Below, in pieces: positions 54,920 to 63,181 of a DNA stretch of 64,000 nucleotides; the first letter of the stretch is position 1, and every line of letters starts with the position of its first letter. This DNA is from Bacillus sp. F19. Its GTDB lineage: Bacteria > Bacillota > Bacilli > Bacillales > Bacillaceae. The stretch covers positions 1,452,001 through 1,516,000 of the forward strand of contig CP085710.1 of the NCBI GenBank assembly GCA_023823795.1. Reading direction: 5' to 3'. The notes below the pieces were generated by a model. The model was not told where the DNA came from. It saw nothing but the letters and a program-made list of their open reading frames with translations, and made no database searches. A program made the position numbers and the translations under genes.

Positions 54920-55700
54920 ATCACATGCTGATTATCTTCAACGTATAAAAAAAGAAAAAAGAAATGTATTGTTTGTCCAGATTTTTATTTTTATTGCGTT
55001 TATGGGTTTATGGGAAGTTTCCTCAAATAATGGGTGGATTGATCCGTTATTATTTAGTTCGCCTAGACGGATAGGGTTACTGTTTATGAATAAGGTTAGT
55101 GACGCAAGTTTATTTCCTCATTTAGGAGTTACACTATCCGAAACATTCTTCGGTTTCTTGTTTGGAACCTTGTTAGGTACCCTTTTTGCCTCCCTTTTAT
55201 GGTGGGTACCGTTCCTCTCAAAAGTGCTTGATCCCTATCTTGTCATTTTAAATGCTCTACCAAAAGTTGCGCTTGGTCCGTTATTAATTGTAGCACTTGG
55301 ACCGAATTTCACATCTATTCTTGCTATGGGTATATTGATTACCGTTATTATTACAATAATTGTGGTATACTCTGCTTTCATAACAGTCGAGCCAAACTAT
55401 CTTAAAGTAATCCAAACGTTTGGTGGTTCGAAGTTACAATGTTATAAAGAAGTCGTTCTGCCCGCATGTTTCCCAGCGATTATTTCAGTCCTAAAAGTAA
55501 ATATTGGTCTTGCTTGGGTTGGTGTAATTATCGGGGAGTTCCTTGTTTCAAAACAAGGTCTCGGCTACTTGATCATATACGGATTCCAAGTATTTGATTT
55601 CACCCTTGTCATGCTCAGCCTCCTCATTATTGCAGTCCTTGCGACATTTATGTACCAACTTATCGAGATACTTGAACGAAAACTAATTAAAAATAGATAA
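54912..55700 (+). CDS. ABC transporter permease (SsuC/ThiX type)
   Basis: This 262-residue permease has six helices and the EAA-like loop [20 protein letters not shown] followed by [13 protein letters not shown], as in SsuC/TauC/ThiX. It starts with GTG inside the end of the ATPase gene. No substrate-binding protein is present on either side, so the system is incomplete or uses a protein encoded elsewhere. Confidence 0.82.
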   Translation: MNKSHADYLQRIKKEKRNVLFVQIFIFIAFMGLWEVSSNNGWIDPLLFSSPRRIGLLFMNKVSDASLFPHLGVTLSETFFGFLFGTLLGTLFASLLWWVPFLSKVLDPYLVILNALPKVALGPLLIVALGPNFTSILAMGILITVIITIIVVYSAFITVEPNYLKVIQTFGGSKLQCYKEVVLPACFPAIISVLKVNIGLAWVGVIIGEFLVSKQGLGYLIIYGFQVFDFTLVMLSLLIIAVLATFMYQLIEILERKLIKNR

Positions 55701-55743
55701 GAGGCCGGTTGTCAGTCTTATCAACATTTTTATGAAATTTGGA

Positions 55744-56001
55744 TCAATAGAGAATAATTTCAAAGAAAGAGACCCAAAAATGGGTCTCTTTCTTTGAAAC
55801 AAACGTTACTGCCCTTGTTGTTTGACTAAGTTGCTGTTCTGCCATTGCGATAAGTTGCTTAGTCATTTGGCCTCCAACAGCACCGTTTGCGCGAGCGGTA
55901 GTATCTGCTTCAGGTTTAACTCCAATCTCATTGGCGGCTTCTTGCTTCATCTGATCTAGTGCATTCTCTGCAGTAGGTACCAAAAGTTTGTTCCTTGCCA
56001 A
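55744..56001 (-). pseudogene. Alpha/beta-type small acid-soluble spore protein with frameshifted end
   Basis: The sequence ARNKLLVPTAENALDQMKQE, the protease-site region ANEIGVKPEADTTARANG and GGQMTKQLIAMAEQQL identify an alpha/beta SASP, a DNA-protecting spore protein. The start is TTG instead of the normal ATG, though GGAG lies upstream. At the C-terminus one extra A shifts the frame: without it the protein would end SQQQGQ and stop. As is, the frame runs through the terminator hairpin. It may be damaged or carry a sequencing error. Confidence 0.8.
55761..55796 (-). terminator. Terminator of the SASP gene
   Basis: Perfect 16-bp stem CAAAGAAAGAGACCCA with its complement and a 4-nt loop. Confidence 0.85.
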
Positions 56002-56217
56002 GACTCCACACGTTTATTTGAGCAATCGAATTACTGGTCATTAAGTTAACCGATTCTTTAATGGAGTAACATGACAGTAGTTTGCCAACATCAACAAGTG
56101 CAAAAAGAAAAATCCTGTTTAAATTAATACAGGATTTTGATCAATCTTTATTATAAACGAACAGACTTTTTTATAAATTATCAAACTTTATTCGAAATCT
56201 ACAGTTTAAACCGGGTT

Positions 56218-56427
56218 TCATAGTTGACTTGTTAATTCAACTTTTCGGGCATGAAGATATTTATCCTCTTTTTCTAATTTTCTGATCTGCTCTCGGACAT
56301 TTTCATCTGTTAAATCTTTATCAAGCTCATCTAATAATTCCATTTTTCTTTCCTTGTTATCAATTTGTTTTTGGATGATTTCCTCAATTTCTAATCTGAT
56401 TTCATTTCTTTCTTCATTAAACCTCAT
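56218..56427 (-). CDS. Small charged coiled-coil protein
   Basis: This 69-residue protein is mostly Glu, Lys, Arg and Leu in a heptad pattern (residues about 8-60), so a coiled coil. AAAGGGGG favours the ATG at 56427 (seven-base spacing) over one at 56433. Family not recognised. The gap 56,002-56,217 shows only a degenerate repeat. Confidence 0.55.
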   Translation of the reverse strand: MRFNEERNEIRLEIEEIIQKQIDNKERKMELLDELDKDLTDENVREQIRKLEKEDKYLHARKVELTSQL

Positions 56428-56666
56428 ATTCATTCCCCCTTTCGCCTATAAGTATTCTGCGAGAGAAGTGGTTATACTTGTCAGGTTTTTAAAAAAAGTT
56501 GTTTAAGGTATGTTTAGAACTCTAAAATTATTGGGATAATGTAATGAGGATGAAAGAATTGGGACATAATCTTGCTCACATTTATAAAATTAATACTTGC
56601 AATCTCTTATTTAAAGGGTTTTGATGCTCGTATGAGGTGGACGATAAATTTAACTAAACCTTAATT

Positions 56667-56775
56667 GGGGTACAGACACACCGCCGTCAAGCTAACAAGA
56701 ATGAGATGGGCATGGGGTAGCGTCAGGAAAATGCGGATTTACAACGTTAAATATATATTTTCCTGACGCTACCCC
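56667..56775. repeat. Fused transposon scars: tip, 36-bp IS231 remnant and palindromic Tn3 end
   Basis: GGGGTACAGACA (56,667) is followed by CACCGCCGTCAAGCTAA and, 19 bases later, GATGGGCATG, so only the two ends of an IS231-like element remain (36 bp). Next comes a 38-bp Tn3-type repeat (56,714-56,751) whose first 18 bp are repeated inverted at 56,758-56,775 (TTTTCCTGACGCTACCCC). Confidence 0.65.
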
Positions 56776-56938
56776 TTGGAAGTGGAAAAAGATTTCTGGC
56801 GCAGGTTTAATCATTATCAACTTGGTTGGTCTATTCATGAACGGATTATTCTTCATATTGGCATTTATATTCTTATTGATCGCGGGAATCTTGGCGTTCA
56901 GAATCAAACCAAAACACAAACCTGAAATAGCTGCATAA
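56776..56938 (+). pseudogene. Membrane-protein C-terminal fragment cut by the Tn3 palindrome
   Basis: The frame begins at the transposon end with WKWKKISGAGLIIINLVGLF, has a second hydrophobic segment ILAFIFLLIAGILAF and ends KPKHKPEIAA. It looks like the end of a small two-to-four-helix protein (DUF4064-like), followed by a near-perfect 20-bp terminator stem at 56,937-56,986. The 5' part is missing. Confidence 0.55.
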
Positions 56939-57125
56939 TTAAAAGGAAAAGCTGGAAAGTAATTTCTCCAGCTTTTCCTTTTAATTATGCCGTCCGATTT
57001 CAACTAAAACACACATTCAGTGTCTAAGGCATAAGATATAGAAAATGGCTGCCGATTCTTTATCAGCATCCTAATAAATGAGGTATCTGGTGGTATACCC
57101 CATTTGAGAGGAAGATAAACAGCTT

Positions 57126-57224
57126 TTAGCAGTGATCTTTCTTGAAAGAAGCGCCTACAATAATCAATAAGATAAACAATACAACGATTAACACAAAATC
57201 GTCTTTTCTGCGAAAATCACTCAT
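57126..57224 (-). CDS. YjcZ-family mini membrane protein
   Basis: A 32-residue frame on the minus strand has GGAGGGAGG before the ATG and reads DDFVLIVVLFILLIIVGASF, the hallmark single membrane helix of YjcZ-type sporulation proteins. The C-terminus KKDHC differs from the usual aromatic end. These genes are usually annotated only in spore formers. An open frame on the opposite strand here is a shadow. Confidence 0.75.
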   Translation of the reverse strand: MSDFRRKDDFVLIVVLFILLIIVGASFKKDHC

Positions 57225-57532
57225 TTATGATTCCTCCCTCCATTATCAGCTACTAATACATTATGTGGAGGAGTTATCAGTTGTTTGGACAAATGTATAC
57301 AATTTCAAAGTTATTAACGGAAATTTTTATAATTTACTTGCCTTCTCAATTAAGAGTAGGCTTTTTTTATGCCGTCCGGAGGTTATTTCTCCCTTTAGAA
57401 CACTGTCAGCACCTTCATGTGTAAGCTAAAGGATGCCATACTTCAAGAAGGAAGTATGCCTAGCGATAAACTTTTGATATTATCTGTTTTATGATAATAA
57501 AGTTAAAAACTTCAGTCATTCTATTCCACAAT

Positions 57533-57600
57533 CGGGCCATATTCTGGAGTAAAAAAAGGCAATTAGGTGGTTCATCTCGAAATGTATGTTATTCCTTTCT
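57533..57600 (+). repeat. Interspersed repeat (copy 2 of 3)
   Basis: The block from CAATCGGGCCATATTCTGGA through GGCAATTAGGTGG and TCATCTCGAAATG is repeated inverted at 24,621-24,668 and direct at 59,590-59,653. The copies are nearly identical, so they spread recently. Confidence 0.8.
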
Positions 57601-57649
57601 TTATAGAGGGAGTTTAATGGAATAAGGATTGTAGTGTGAGTTATTATAA

Positions 57650-57769
57650 CCTTGCTTGTGATAACAATTTATTATAAACTAAAAATCTTCTATATCTGCT
57701 AGTTTGCATGGAGAGCATAAAGTAGATACTGTATCTTAACTGACCTACCTGCCATGGGTCAGTTTTTTT
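57650..57769 (+). ncRNA. Candidate small RNA, copy B
   Basis: This is the second copy of the sequence at 22.5 kb, here on the plus strand, ending with the terminator stem AACTGACC (57,738-57,745) / GGTCAGTT (57,757-57,764) and seven Ts. The stem is conserved while the loop differs between copies. No gene is immediately downstream. The region to 57,956 has no ORF I can support. Confidence 0.5.
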
Positions 57770-57956
57770 ATTCTGTCTCCCTCAATGTAATTTATAAAGT
57801 TATAACAACAGTTGTGACTTGAGGCACTTAATTATGGATTGGATAGGGTGGCTATCAAAGAAAAAAGCAACCGTCAATAGGTTGCCTTTTCTGACTGAAA
57901 AATAGAAGGTTGGAGGTATGATACTTGGCTTAATCTAATGTATTCAATACTGTTTT

Positions 57957-58232
57957 TTAGTGTGTTAGTCTTTTCTCATCAAATATTCTTATATAACGTA
58001 CTTTTGAGGTGGTAATAATATTATTATCACTTTTTATGATAATAAAATCACATCGTTCTATCCTTTTTATAATTTCCTGAAAAACATCATCTTTCTTTAT
58101 ACTTGATTTTTTTCTTATATTTCCCCACTTAACATCACCATCAAGTGTATAACATACCCTGAATTCTTTTAACAATTTAATCTTCCCCTTAATTACTCTA
58201 TACAGTATTAATTTTCTAGTTTTTAAAAACAT
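57957..58232 (-). CDS. Hypothetical small protein
   Basis: This 91-residue basic frame overlaps the upstream 60-residue gene by 17 bases, suggesting coupled translation. It contains TLDGDVKWGNIRKKSSIKKD. No recognised family. Its ribosome site is weak. Confidence 0.35.
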   Translation of the reverse strand: MFLKTRKLILYRVIKGKIKLLKEFRVCYTLDGDVKWGNIRKKSSIKKDDVFQEIIKRIERCDFIIIKSDNNIITTSKVRYIRIFDEKRLTH

Positions 58233-58398
58233 TTAATACACAAGAAATAAAGAGTAATATAGATAATAATAAAGCCAATACTGCAATTACTTTAATTAGG
58301 TATCCACCTGTTGTATTAATAAATAAGTTATTAATTCCAAACCAAAACCCTATAATAAGTAATAATAAATCATGTATAGTTATTTTAATTTCTCTCAC
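58216..58398 (-). CDS. Hypothetical small membrane protein
   Basis: This 60-residue protein has two predicted membrane helices (residues about 10-27 and 34-56). It uses a GTG start with AATGGAG upstream. It forms a two-gene unit with the overlapping 91-residue frame. Function unknown. Confidence 0.45.
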   Translation of the reverse strand: MREIKITIHDLLLLIIGFWFGINNLFINTTGGYLIKVIAVLALLLSILLFISCVLNVFKN

Positions 58399-58747
58399 TC
58401 CATTGTACTAATTCCTTATTACTACAATTCGAAAAAATAATCTTATTTAATAGGGTTAGGATAATTATTATCTTCATTTTTAAAAAAGACAGTTACTTTT
58501 AAGACATTAAACATTTAAAAAACTACATTTATAATGAAATAACTATTATAAGCGACATCTACATGTATTTTCAAATATATGTTGGGGTAGCATCGGATTA
58601 GGGCGTCCTGAAGCTTTCTAAGAAAAAGAGGTTCGATTTCAGAATCAGCATGGGGATTTATTATAGCTTAATTGAATTGGTCTTTTGCTTTATATGGGAC
58701 TGACTGTACAAGGTCATCAAGTCAAGAAAGTAAGGTAGCTTGATGAT

Positions 58748-58798
58748 AAAAAAACGCTATTCTTTCTTTAGAAACCAAAGAAAGGATGGCGTTTTTTA
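58748..58798 (+). repeat. Orphan IS231-type leader hairpin
   Basis: AAAAAACGCTATTCTTTCTT pairs with its imperfect complement AAGAAAGGATGGCGTTTTTT. It matches the leader of the IS231 fragment at 15.3 kb, but no transposase follows. TAGCTTGATG just upstream resembles an IS231 end. 58,399-58,747 is otherwise empty. Confidence 0.55.
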
Positions 58799-58923
58799 AT
58801 GAGCCTTATAGCTTCAACATGAGATTCATCTATATGCTAGAGAGTTGCAGAATTATAATATGGGCGAGTATTCTGCTCCCTCGTTTTAAATGGGAAAAAC
58901 GAGACAAGGGGTTCCTTGTGATA

Positions 58924-59241
58924 TTATTTCTTCTCGACTTTTACTAATCCTTTACCAAAATTATTTTTTTCAAAATAGCATATAACCTCATCATTAACTT
59001 GTATCTTATCACCCGAAAGTATGTTTTTAGCAGAAAAATAGATCCCTGTACCGTCATCAGCTTTTCCGTAGTATTGATTACCATTAATATCGCTAATCTT
59101 GTATTCCATCGTAATGTACCCAGAGGAACCATTGCTTTTAGGACTTGTATTGTTAACAGGAGCAGCTGTATGAGCTCTATCTAATACTAATACTATTAAA
59201 ATTGATGAGAGCACCACAAGGATGATCACTTTTTTGAACAT
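58924..59241 (-). CDS. Small exported protein of unknown function
   Basis: This 105-residue protein has a signal peptide or anchor (MFKKVIILVVLSSILIVLVL), a Ser/Asn-rich linker and a beta-rich domain (YITMEYKISDINGNQYYGKA ... DEVICYFEK) resembling small OB-like folds. AGGAGGTAG precedes the ATG. No family name is recalled. Confidence 0.6.
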   Translation of the reverse strand: MFKKVIILVVLSSILIVLVLDRAHTAAPVNNTSPKSNGSSGYITMEYKISDINGNQYYGKADDGTGIYFSAKNILSGDKIQVNDEVICYFEKNNFGKGLVKVEKK

Positions 59242-59589
59242 GTTGCTCTACCTCCTTCTATGTATTTTAAGAGATGAAAGAGGAAAGTAAATCCTTCTAT
59301 TTTCCTTTAGTCTTTATACCTATGTCAGGACCAAACCACATTTATTGTAATGATTATCTCCCTCTCCCCCTAATTAAAGCTCTAAGTAATTATTAGAATA
59401 AGAGCTTCCCATGCCCAATCGTTAACTGTAAACTTTTCGATGGGAAGTGAATTTTTAATGAACTTATACAGAATGGTGATTTTTAAACTTACGAGGTAAC
59501 TGAGGAGCCATTTTGCATCACTTTCACATTTTTCAATATTCCGTAATCGGGCGATTTCCTGTAGTAAGGATTGAGCTCTTTTTACATAT

Positions 59590-59653
59590 AAGGGCCATAT
59601 TCTGGAGTAAAAAAAGGCAATTAGGTGGTTCATCTCGAAATGGTATGTTATTC
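59590..59653 (+). repeat. Interspersed repeat (copy 3 of 3)
   Basis: Same block as at 57,533 but joined at its right end to TTATTCCATTGATATGAACG, which also occurs at 47,111, and then to an IS231 right end. The junctions show repeated recombination. The minus-strand frame at 59,382-59,633 runs into this repeat and is not called. Confidence 0.75.
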
Positions 59654-59664
59654 CATTGATATGA

Positions 59665-59790
59665 ACGTTAGGGTTTATTTCGTATGCAAATCTTTAAAGC
59701 ATCTACATATAGACTTTCGAAAAAAAGAAAAAATCTTGCTTATCATTGACGTTACATGAGCTTAGCTTGATAGCGATGTGGCGGTACCCC
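59665..59790 (+). repeat. IS231 right end inserted at a Tn4430-type tip
   Basis: From GTTAGGGTTTATTTCGTATG to TTGATAGCGATG (59,778) the sequence matches the right ends at 32.0 and 48.0 kb without any transposase codons. TGGCGGTACCCC follows, the tip of a Tn4430-type right end. Confidence 0.75.
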
Positions 59791-59886
59791 TATAAGGAAG
59801 GAAATATGACTGTAAATCAAATTTGTGAAATTACAAATGTGTATAGAGCTTCATTATATAGAAAGCTATCAGAAGGGAACAAATAG
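59791..59886 (+). pseudogene. Resolvase C-terminal HTH fragment
   Basis: The frame YKEGNMTVNQICEITNVYRA then SLYRKLSEGNK and stop is the DNA-binding end of a serine resolvase. It begins exactly at the transposon tip. The catalytic part is missing. No gene is seen in 59,887-60,016. Confidence 0.7.
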
Positions 59887-60016
59887 TCTTTCTTTATTCC
59901 ATTTAAACCAATTGTTCATTCCAAAAAAAATAATTACAAAGTTGGTATGATTTGTTAAGATGAATGCGAAAGATGCTGTCGTCACTGAATGAAGAACATT
60001 TGGGAGGGGATTAACA

Positions 60017-60559
60017 ATGAATGAGACCAAACCGTTAAAAGAGTTTCTTCAGGAAAGGAAAGAAAGTAGCATTGCCACGATCGCTCAGTACATTGAGGAC
60101 CATATCGCGGAAAACTGGCAAAGCCTCTTCGAGAATAACCGGGATAAGTTGATGCAAGCATATAATGAGGCAGGCGATAGGGCGTACGGGACGTATTTAC
60201 ATCTGCTGTTTTTATCTGTTCATAAAGAGCTTAATAAGGCAGGATTGCGTGCGGAACCTAGATTGCCAGGCGATTTCGGCATTTCAAGAGAGTGGGGCAA
60301 CATGGAAGACAGACAACGTTGGATGTGGAGCACCATTTTTTCTATGAATGAAGAGCCTTTAGGTACCTTAGTCACTATTGTGTTTCATGATCACACGCAG
60401 TTTCGGGTTCCCCGTCAGCCTGAAATCATCGCTTTACTCGAAACGCACAAGGAGGATGTCGTTGAGGCCCTCTCTTTCCGTTCCATTGACTTCAAGCAGG
60501 CGCGTGAATTCAAGATTGAATACGAAGAATACGTGCAGAATCAGCATAACAAAGGCTGA
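60017..60559 (+). CDS. Hypothetical cytoplasmic protein
   Basis: This 180-residue protein has GGGAGGGG before the ATG and an ordinary soluble composition with Glu/Arg-rich helices. Motifs that stand out are WQSLFENNRDKLMQAYNEAG and GISREWGNMEDRQRWMWS. I do not recognise the family. Codon use is less AT-rich than in most accessory genes here, hinting at a different origin. Confidence 0.5.
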   Translation: MNETKPLKEFLQERKESSIATIAQYIEDHIAENWQSLFENNRDKLMQAYNEAGDRAYGTYLHLLFLSVHKELNKAGLRAEPRLPGDFGISREWGNMEDRQRWMWSTIFSMNEEPLGTLVTIVFHDHTQFRVPRQPEIIALLETHKEDVVEALSFRSIDFKQAREFKIEYEEYVQNQHNKG

Positions 60560-60831
60560 AGAACCAAAGGGTTACGGCTTATAGAGTTCTCAGTCTATAA
60601 AAATAGAAGCAGCAATTAACCCTATGAGCCTTCTATTGTATGAAATTAAAATACGAACGAAAAAAGCAGCCGTCAGCTGTCGATCGGACTTCAAAACCGA
60701 ACAATAAGGGTGATTTCCTCTGGCTTTTCGGATTTTTGGGCGGACTACCTATCTGCTTTTGTTACGACTATAAATAAATTCGACAATATCGAGAAATGTT
60801 ATGAGATAAAAAAATGGAAGGAGAGGAATTT

Positions 60832-61329
60832 ATGGTCAAACAACTGATCGTCGGCGATGCAACGCATGAACTGGCCACTACGCGCCGCATTCTGGGACGC
60901 TTGCCCGAGGAGCATATGTCGTGGAAGCCGCACGAGAAATCGATGACGCTCGGCGGGCTGGCCACGCACCTGATCAACCTGCTGAACTGGCAAATCGCGA
61001 TTTTTCAGTACCCGGAGTTCGATCTTTCGACCGTGCCGTTGCGGCGGGAGCCTTTGGAAAAACGCGCTGACGTTCTGGAGGAGTTCGACGTGAACGTCGA
61101 CAAGTTTGAAAAGCTGCTCGCCGAATGCGACGAGAAAACGCTCGGCGAGGAATGGACGCTGCGCCACGGCAACCATATCATCCTCCGCGAGCCGCGGGCG
61201 ATCGCGCTCCGCACCTTCGGATTAAGCCACATGGTCCACCACCGGGCGCAGCTCGGGGTATACTTGCGGCTTCTCGATATTCCGGTGCCGGGCATCTACG
61301 GTCCCTCGGCCGACGAGGAAGCCCAATGA
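60832..61329 (+). CDS. DinB/DfsB-type four-helix metalloprotein
   Basis: This 165-residue protein fits the DinB fold: a His in helix 2 (GGLATHLINLLNW, His46) and the C-terminal SHMVHHRAQLGVYLR segment with two more potential ligands. AAGGAGAGG precedes the ATG at 60832. GC content is about 60%, far above the flanks, so it was probably acquired from a GC-richer Firmicute such as a paenibacillus. Members are thiol transferases or detoxification enzymes. 61,330-61,632 holds a GC-rich stretch without a supported gene. Confidence 0.8.
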   Translation: MVKQLIVGDATHELATTRRILGRLPEEHMSWKPHEKSMTLGGLATHLINLLNWQIAIFQYPEFDLSTVPLRREPLEKRADVLEEFDVNVDKFEKLLAECDEKTLGEEWTLRHGNHIILREPRAIALRTFGLSHMVHHRAQLGVYLRLLDIPVPGIYGPSADEEAQ

Positions 61330-61632
61330 ACTAAGTTTCTCGATCCGATACGCGCCAAAAAGGTCGTAGGGCACCGGCATGAACGCCTGTACTCTGCGAC
61401 TGTTTTTATTGTCGTCGAATACTGCTTTTGTAATCCATCCTTTGTCAAAATAACACCTAAAGTGACACATCCGGATTTAAAAGTTCTTTTTTTTGTTCAT
61501 TTTGAGTATACTTTTACGAACTTTTTTGATTGTTACTTTCTTTAAAATAGACTCTGTTAAACAATGCTTTTGATTTTTCTTCTTACTAATGAAAAAACGC
61601 TAGTTCACATAATCAGATATTATCGGTATTAA

Positions 61633-61660
61633 AAAAGGATCTTCAAACGAAGATCCTTTT
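61633..61660 (+). terminator. Intrinsic terminator
   Basis: AAAAGGATCTTC-AAAC-GAAGATCCTTTT, perfect 12-bp stem. It has the same stem as the terminator split by the IS3 element at 20.3 kb. Confidence 0.85.
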
Positions 61661-61768
61661 CTACTGCTTATTGACTAAAGATTAGCTTTAGGTAGCTTTT
61701 GTCATAATATACGATTATTTACAAAGAATATATCTATCAGAAAAAATATTCTTTGGAGGTAACTAATT

Positions 61769-62791
61769 ATGACCGAAAACCGTACAAAACTAACCTCAGC
61801 CGAAATAGGCGCAATTTGGACTGCTTACATGAATGATAGTATGTCCAAGTGCATGTTAGGTTATTTTCTTAAAGATGTAGAGGATCAAGAAATTCGTTCT
61901 ATTATCCAACAAGCCTATGACCTTTCATCTACCCACATCGAAAAACTTACTTATTTGTTTCAAGAAGAACAACTCCCATTACCTACAGCATTTTCAAGTG
62001 AAGATGTGAATATGAATGCTCCTCGCTTATATACTGATACGTTTATGCTTGAATATATTGGCCACATATCGAGAGCTGGTTTACTTGCATATGGTGGCTA
62101 CGTTGCAATGAGTGCTAGAAAAGACATAAGAGCCTATTTTATGGAGGGGCTTACAGAAGTATCTAACTTATACGACACTGGTGCGGATGTATCTCTTTCA
62201 AAAGGATTATTTGTTAGAGCACCTTATATCGCTTATCCAACTAAAACAGACTTTATAGACAGCAAAAATTATTTTAGTGGGTTAAATCCATTTACCAACA
62301 AAAGACCACTAAATACAATAGAGATATCTTACTTACATATGAATACCCAAACCAACGTTATAGGAGGAAGCTTGGCACTTAGTTTTGCTCAAACATCCTC
62401 GAGTGAAAATATTCAAAAATGGATGTTAAGAGGAAGAGATATTACAAAAAAACATGTTCAAGTCTTTACAAAGATGCTTATTGATAACGATATACAACCA
62501 CCTCTTTCGTCAGAAGTTGCTATTACTGATTCAACAACACCGCCTTTTTCAGATAAATTAACAATGTTTTTTATGTCATTGTTAAGTGCCATTGGAACAG
62601 GTAATTATGCAACGGCAGCAGCCGCAAGTCAGCGAAATGATTTAGCCATAAATTACGAACGTCTATCACTTGAAATCGCTCAATATGCGAAGGATGGTCT
62701 CGATATCATGATTAGTAATGAATGGATCGAACAACCACCTGGAACGATGGATAAAGAGAAACTTGCAAGAAATAAGAACCAAAATAGTTAA
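61769..62791 (+). CDS. DUF3231 protein (two ferritin-like bundles)
   Basis: This 340-residue protein has the DUF3231 signatures LTSAEIGAIWTAYMNDSMSK, DVNMNAPRLYTDTFMLEYI and a second, related half with STTPPFSDKLTMFF. Each half looks like a ferritin-like four-helix bundle. These proteins are typical of spore-forming Bacillaceae and may be membrane or spore associated; their function is unknown. TTTGGAGG precedes the ATG. Confidence 0.85.
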   Translation: MTENRTKLTSAEIGAIWTAYMNDSMSKCMLGYFLKDVEDQEIRSIIQQAYDLSSTHIEKLTYLFQEEQLPLPTAFSSEDVNMNAPRLYTDTFMLEYIGHISRAGLLAYGGYVAMSARKDIRAYFMEGLTEVSNLYDTGADVSLSKGLFVRAPYIAYPTKTDFIDSKNYFSGLNPFTNKRPLNTIEISYLHMNTQTNVIGGSLALSFAQTSSSENIQKWMLRGRDITKKHVQVFTKMLIDNDIQPPLSSEVAITDSTTPPFSDKLTMFFMSLLSAIGTGNYATAAAASQRNDLAINYERLSLEIAQYAKDGLDIMISNEWIEQPPGTMDKEKLARNKNQNS

Positions 62792-62828
62792 AATTTATTA
62801 GATTGGTTAACCAGTAGGAAGTGGATAA

Positions 62829-63055
62829 ATGTCAAAGGAAGGACGAATGGAGAAAGTCCTTTGGAGTATTGCATTACCTGGCTTTGGACAAATTTTAAAT
62901 GGTAAGTTTCTCAAAGGACTACTTTTGATACTATTAGAATTTTTAGTTAACGTTCAATCAAATTTCAATAAAGTGATTATGTATAGCTTTCAAGGTGAAA
63001 TTCAAGCAGCTATTGACCATGTTAACTATCAATGGCTTATGTTTTATCCCTGTCT
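62829..63055 (+). pseudogene. YvlA-like small membrane protein truncated at a transposon tip
   Basis: The frame KEGRMEKVLWSIALPGFGQI ... GKFLKGLLLILLEFLVNVQS ... YQWLMFYPCL is the N-terminal two-thirds of a small membrane protein. It stops matching exactly where GGGGTACCGCCA begins (63,056); the annotated stop is in transposon sequence. Confidence 0.65.
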
Positions 63056-63080
63056 GGGGTACCGCCAATGTCTGAACCCC
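63056..63080. repeat. Head-to-head fused transposon tips
   Basis: GGGGTACCGCCA is followed, after one base, by TGTCTGAACCCC (reverse complement GGGGTTCAGACA). It has the same architecture as at 18,053. Confidence 0.6.
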
Positions 63081-63124
63081 TAATTGGCGCTTTTTTTATC
63101 ATTAAGGCCTATATTGGAAGTTTG

Positions 63125-63181
63125 AAAAAACCATGGACTCTGTCCAAACCTGCTGGGGAACTCTTCCCCAGCCCCCCTTTA
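63125..63181 (+). repeat. Copy of the hairpin segment from 16.6 kb
   Basis: About 50 bases including CATGGACTCTGTCCAAACCT and the CTGGGGA/TCCCCAG dyad match 16,614-16,672. They join directly to the phoD duplication. Confidence 0.75.

Noticed and set aside
57142-57429. Plus-strand 95-residue frame
   Set aside because: It is the shadow of the YjcZ-type gene on the other strand; composition and start are poor.
59382-59633. Minus-strand 83-residue frame
   Set aside because: Its first third lies in an interspersed repeat found at three places, and no ribosome site is convincing.
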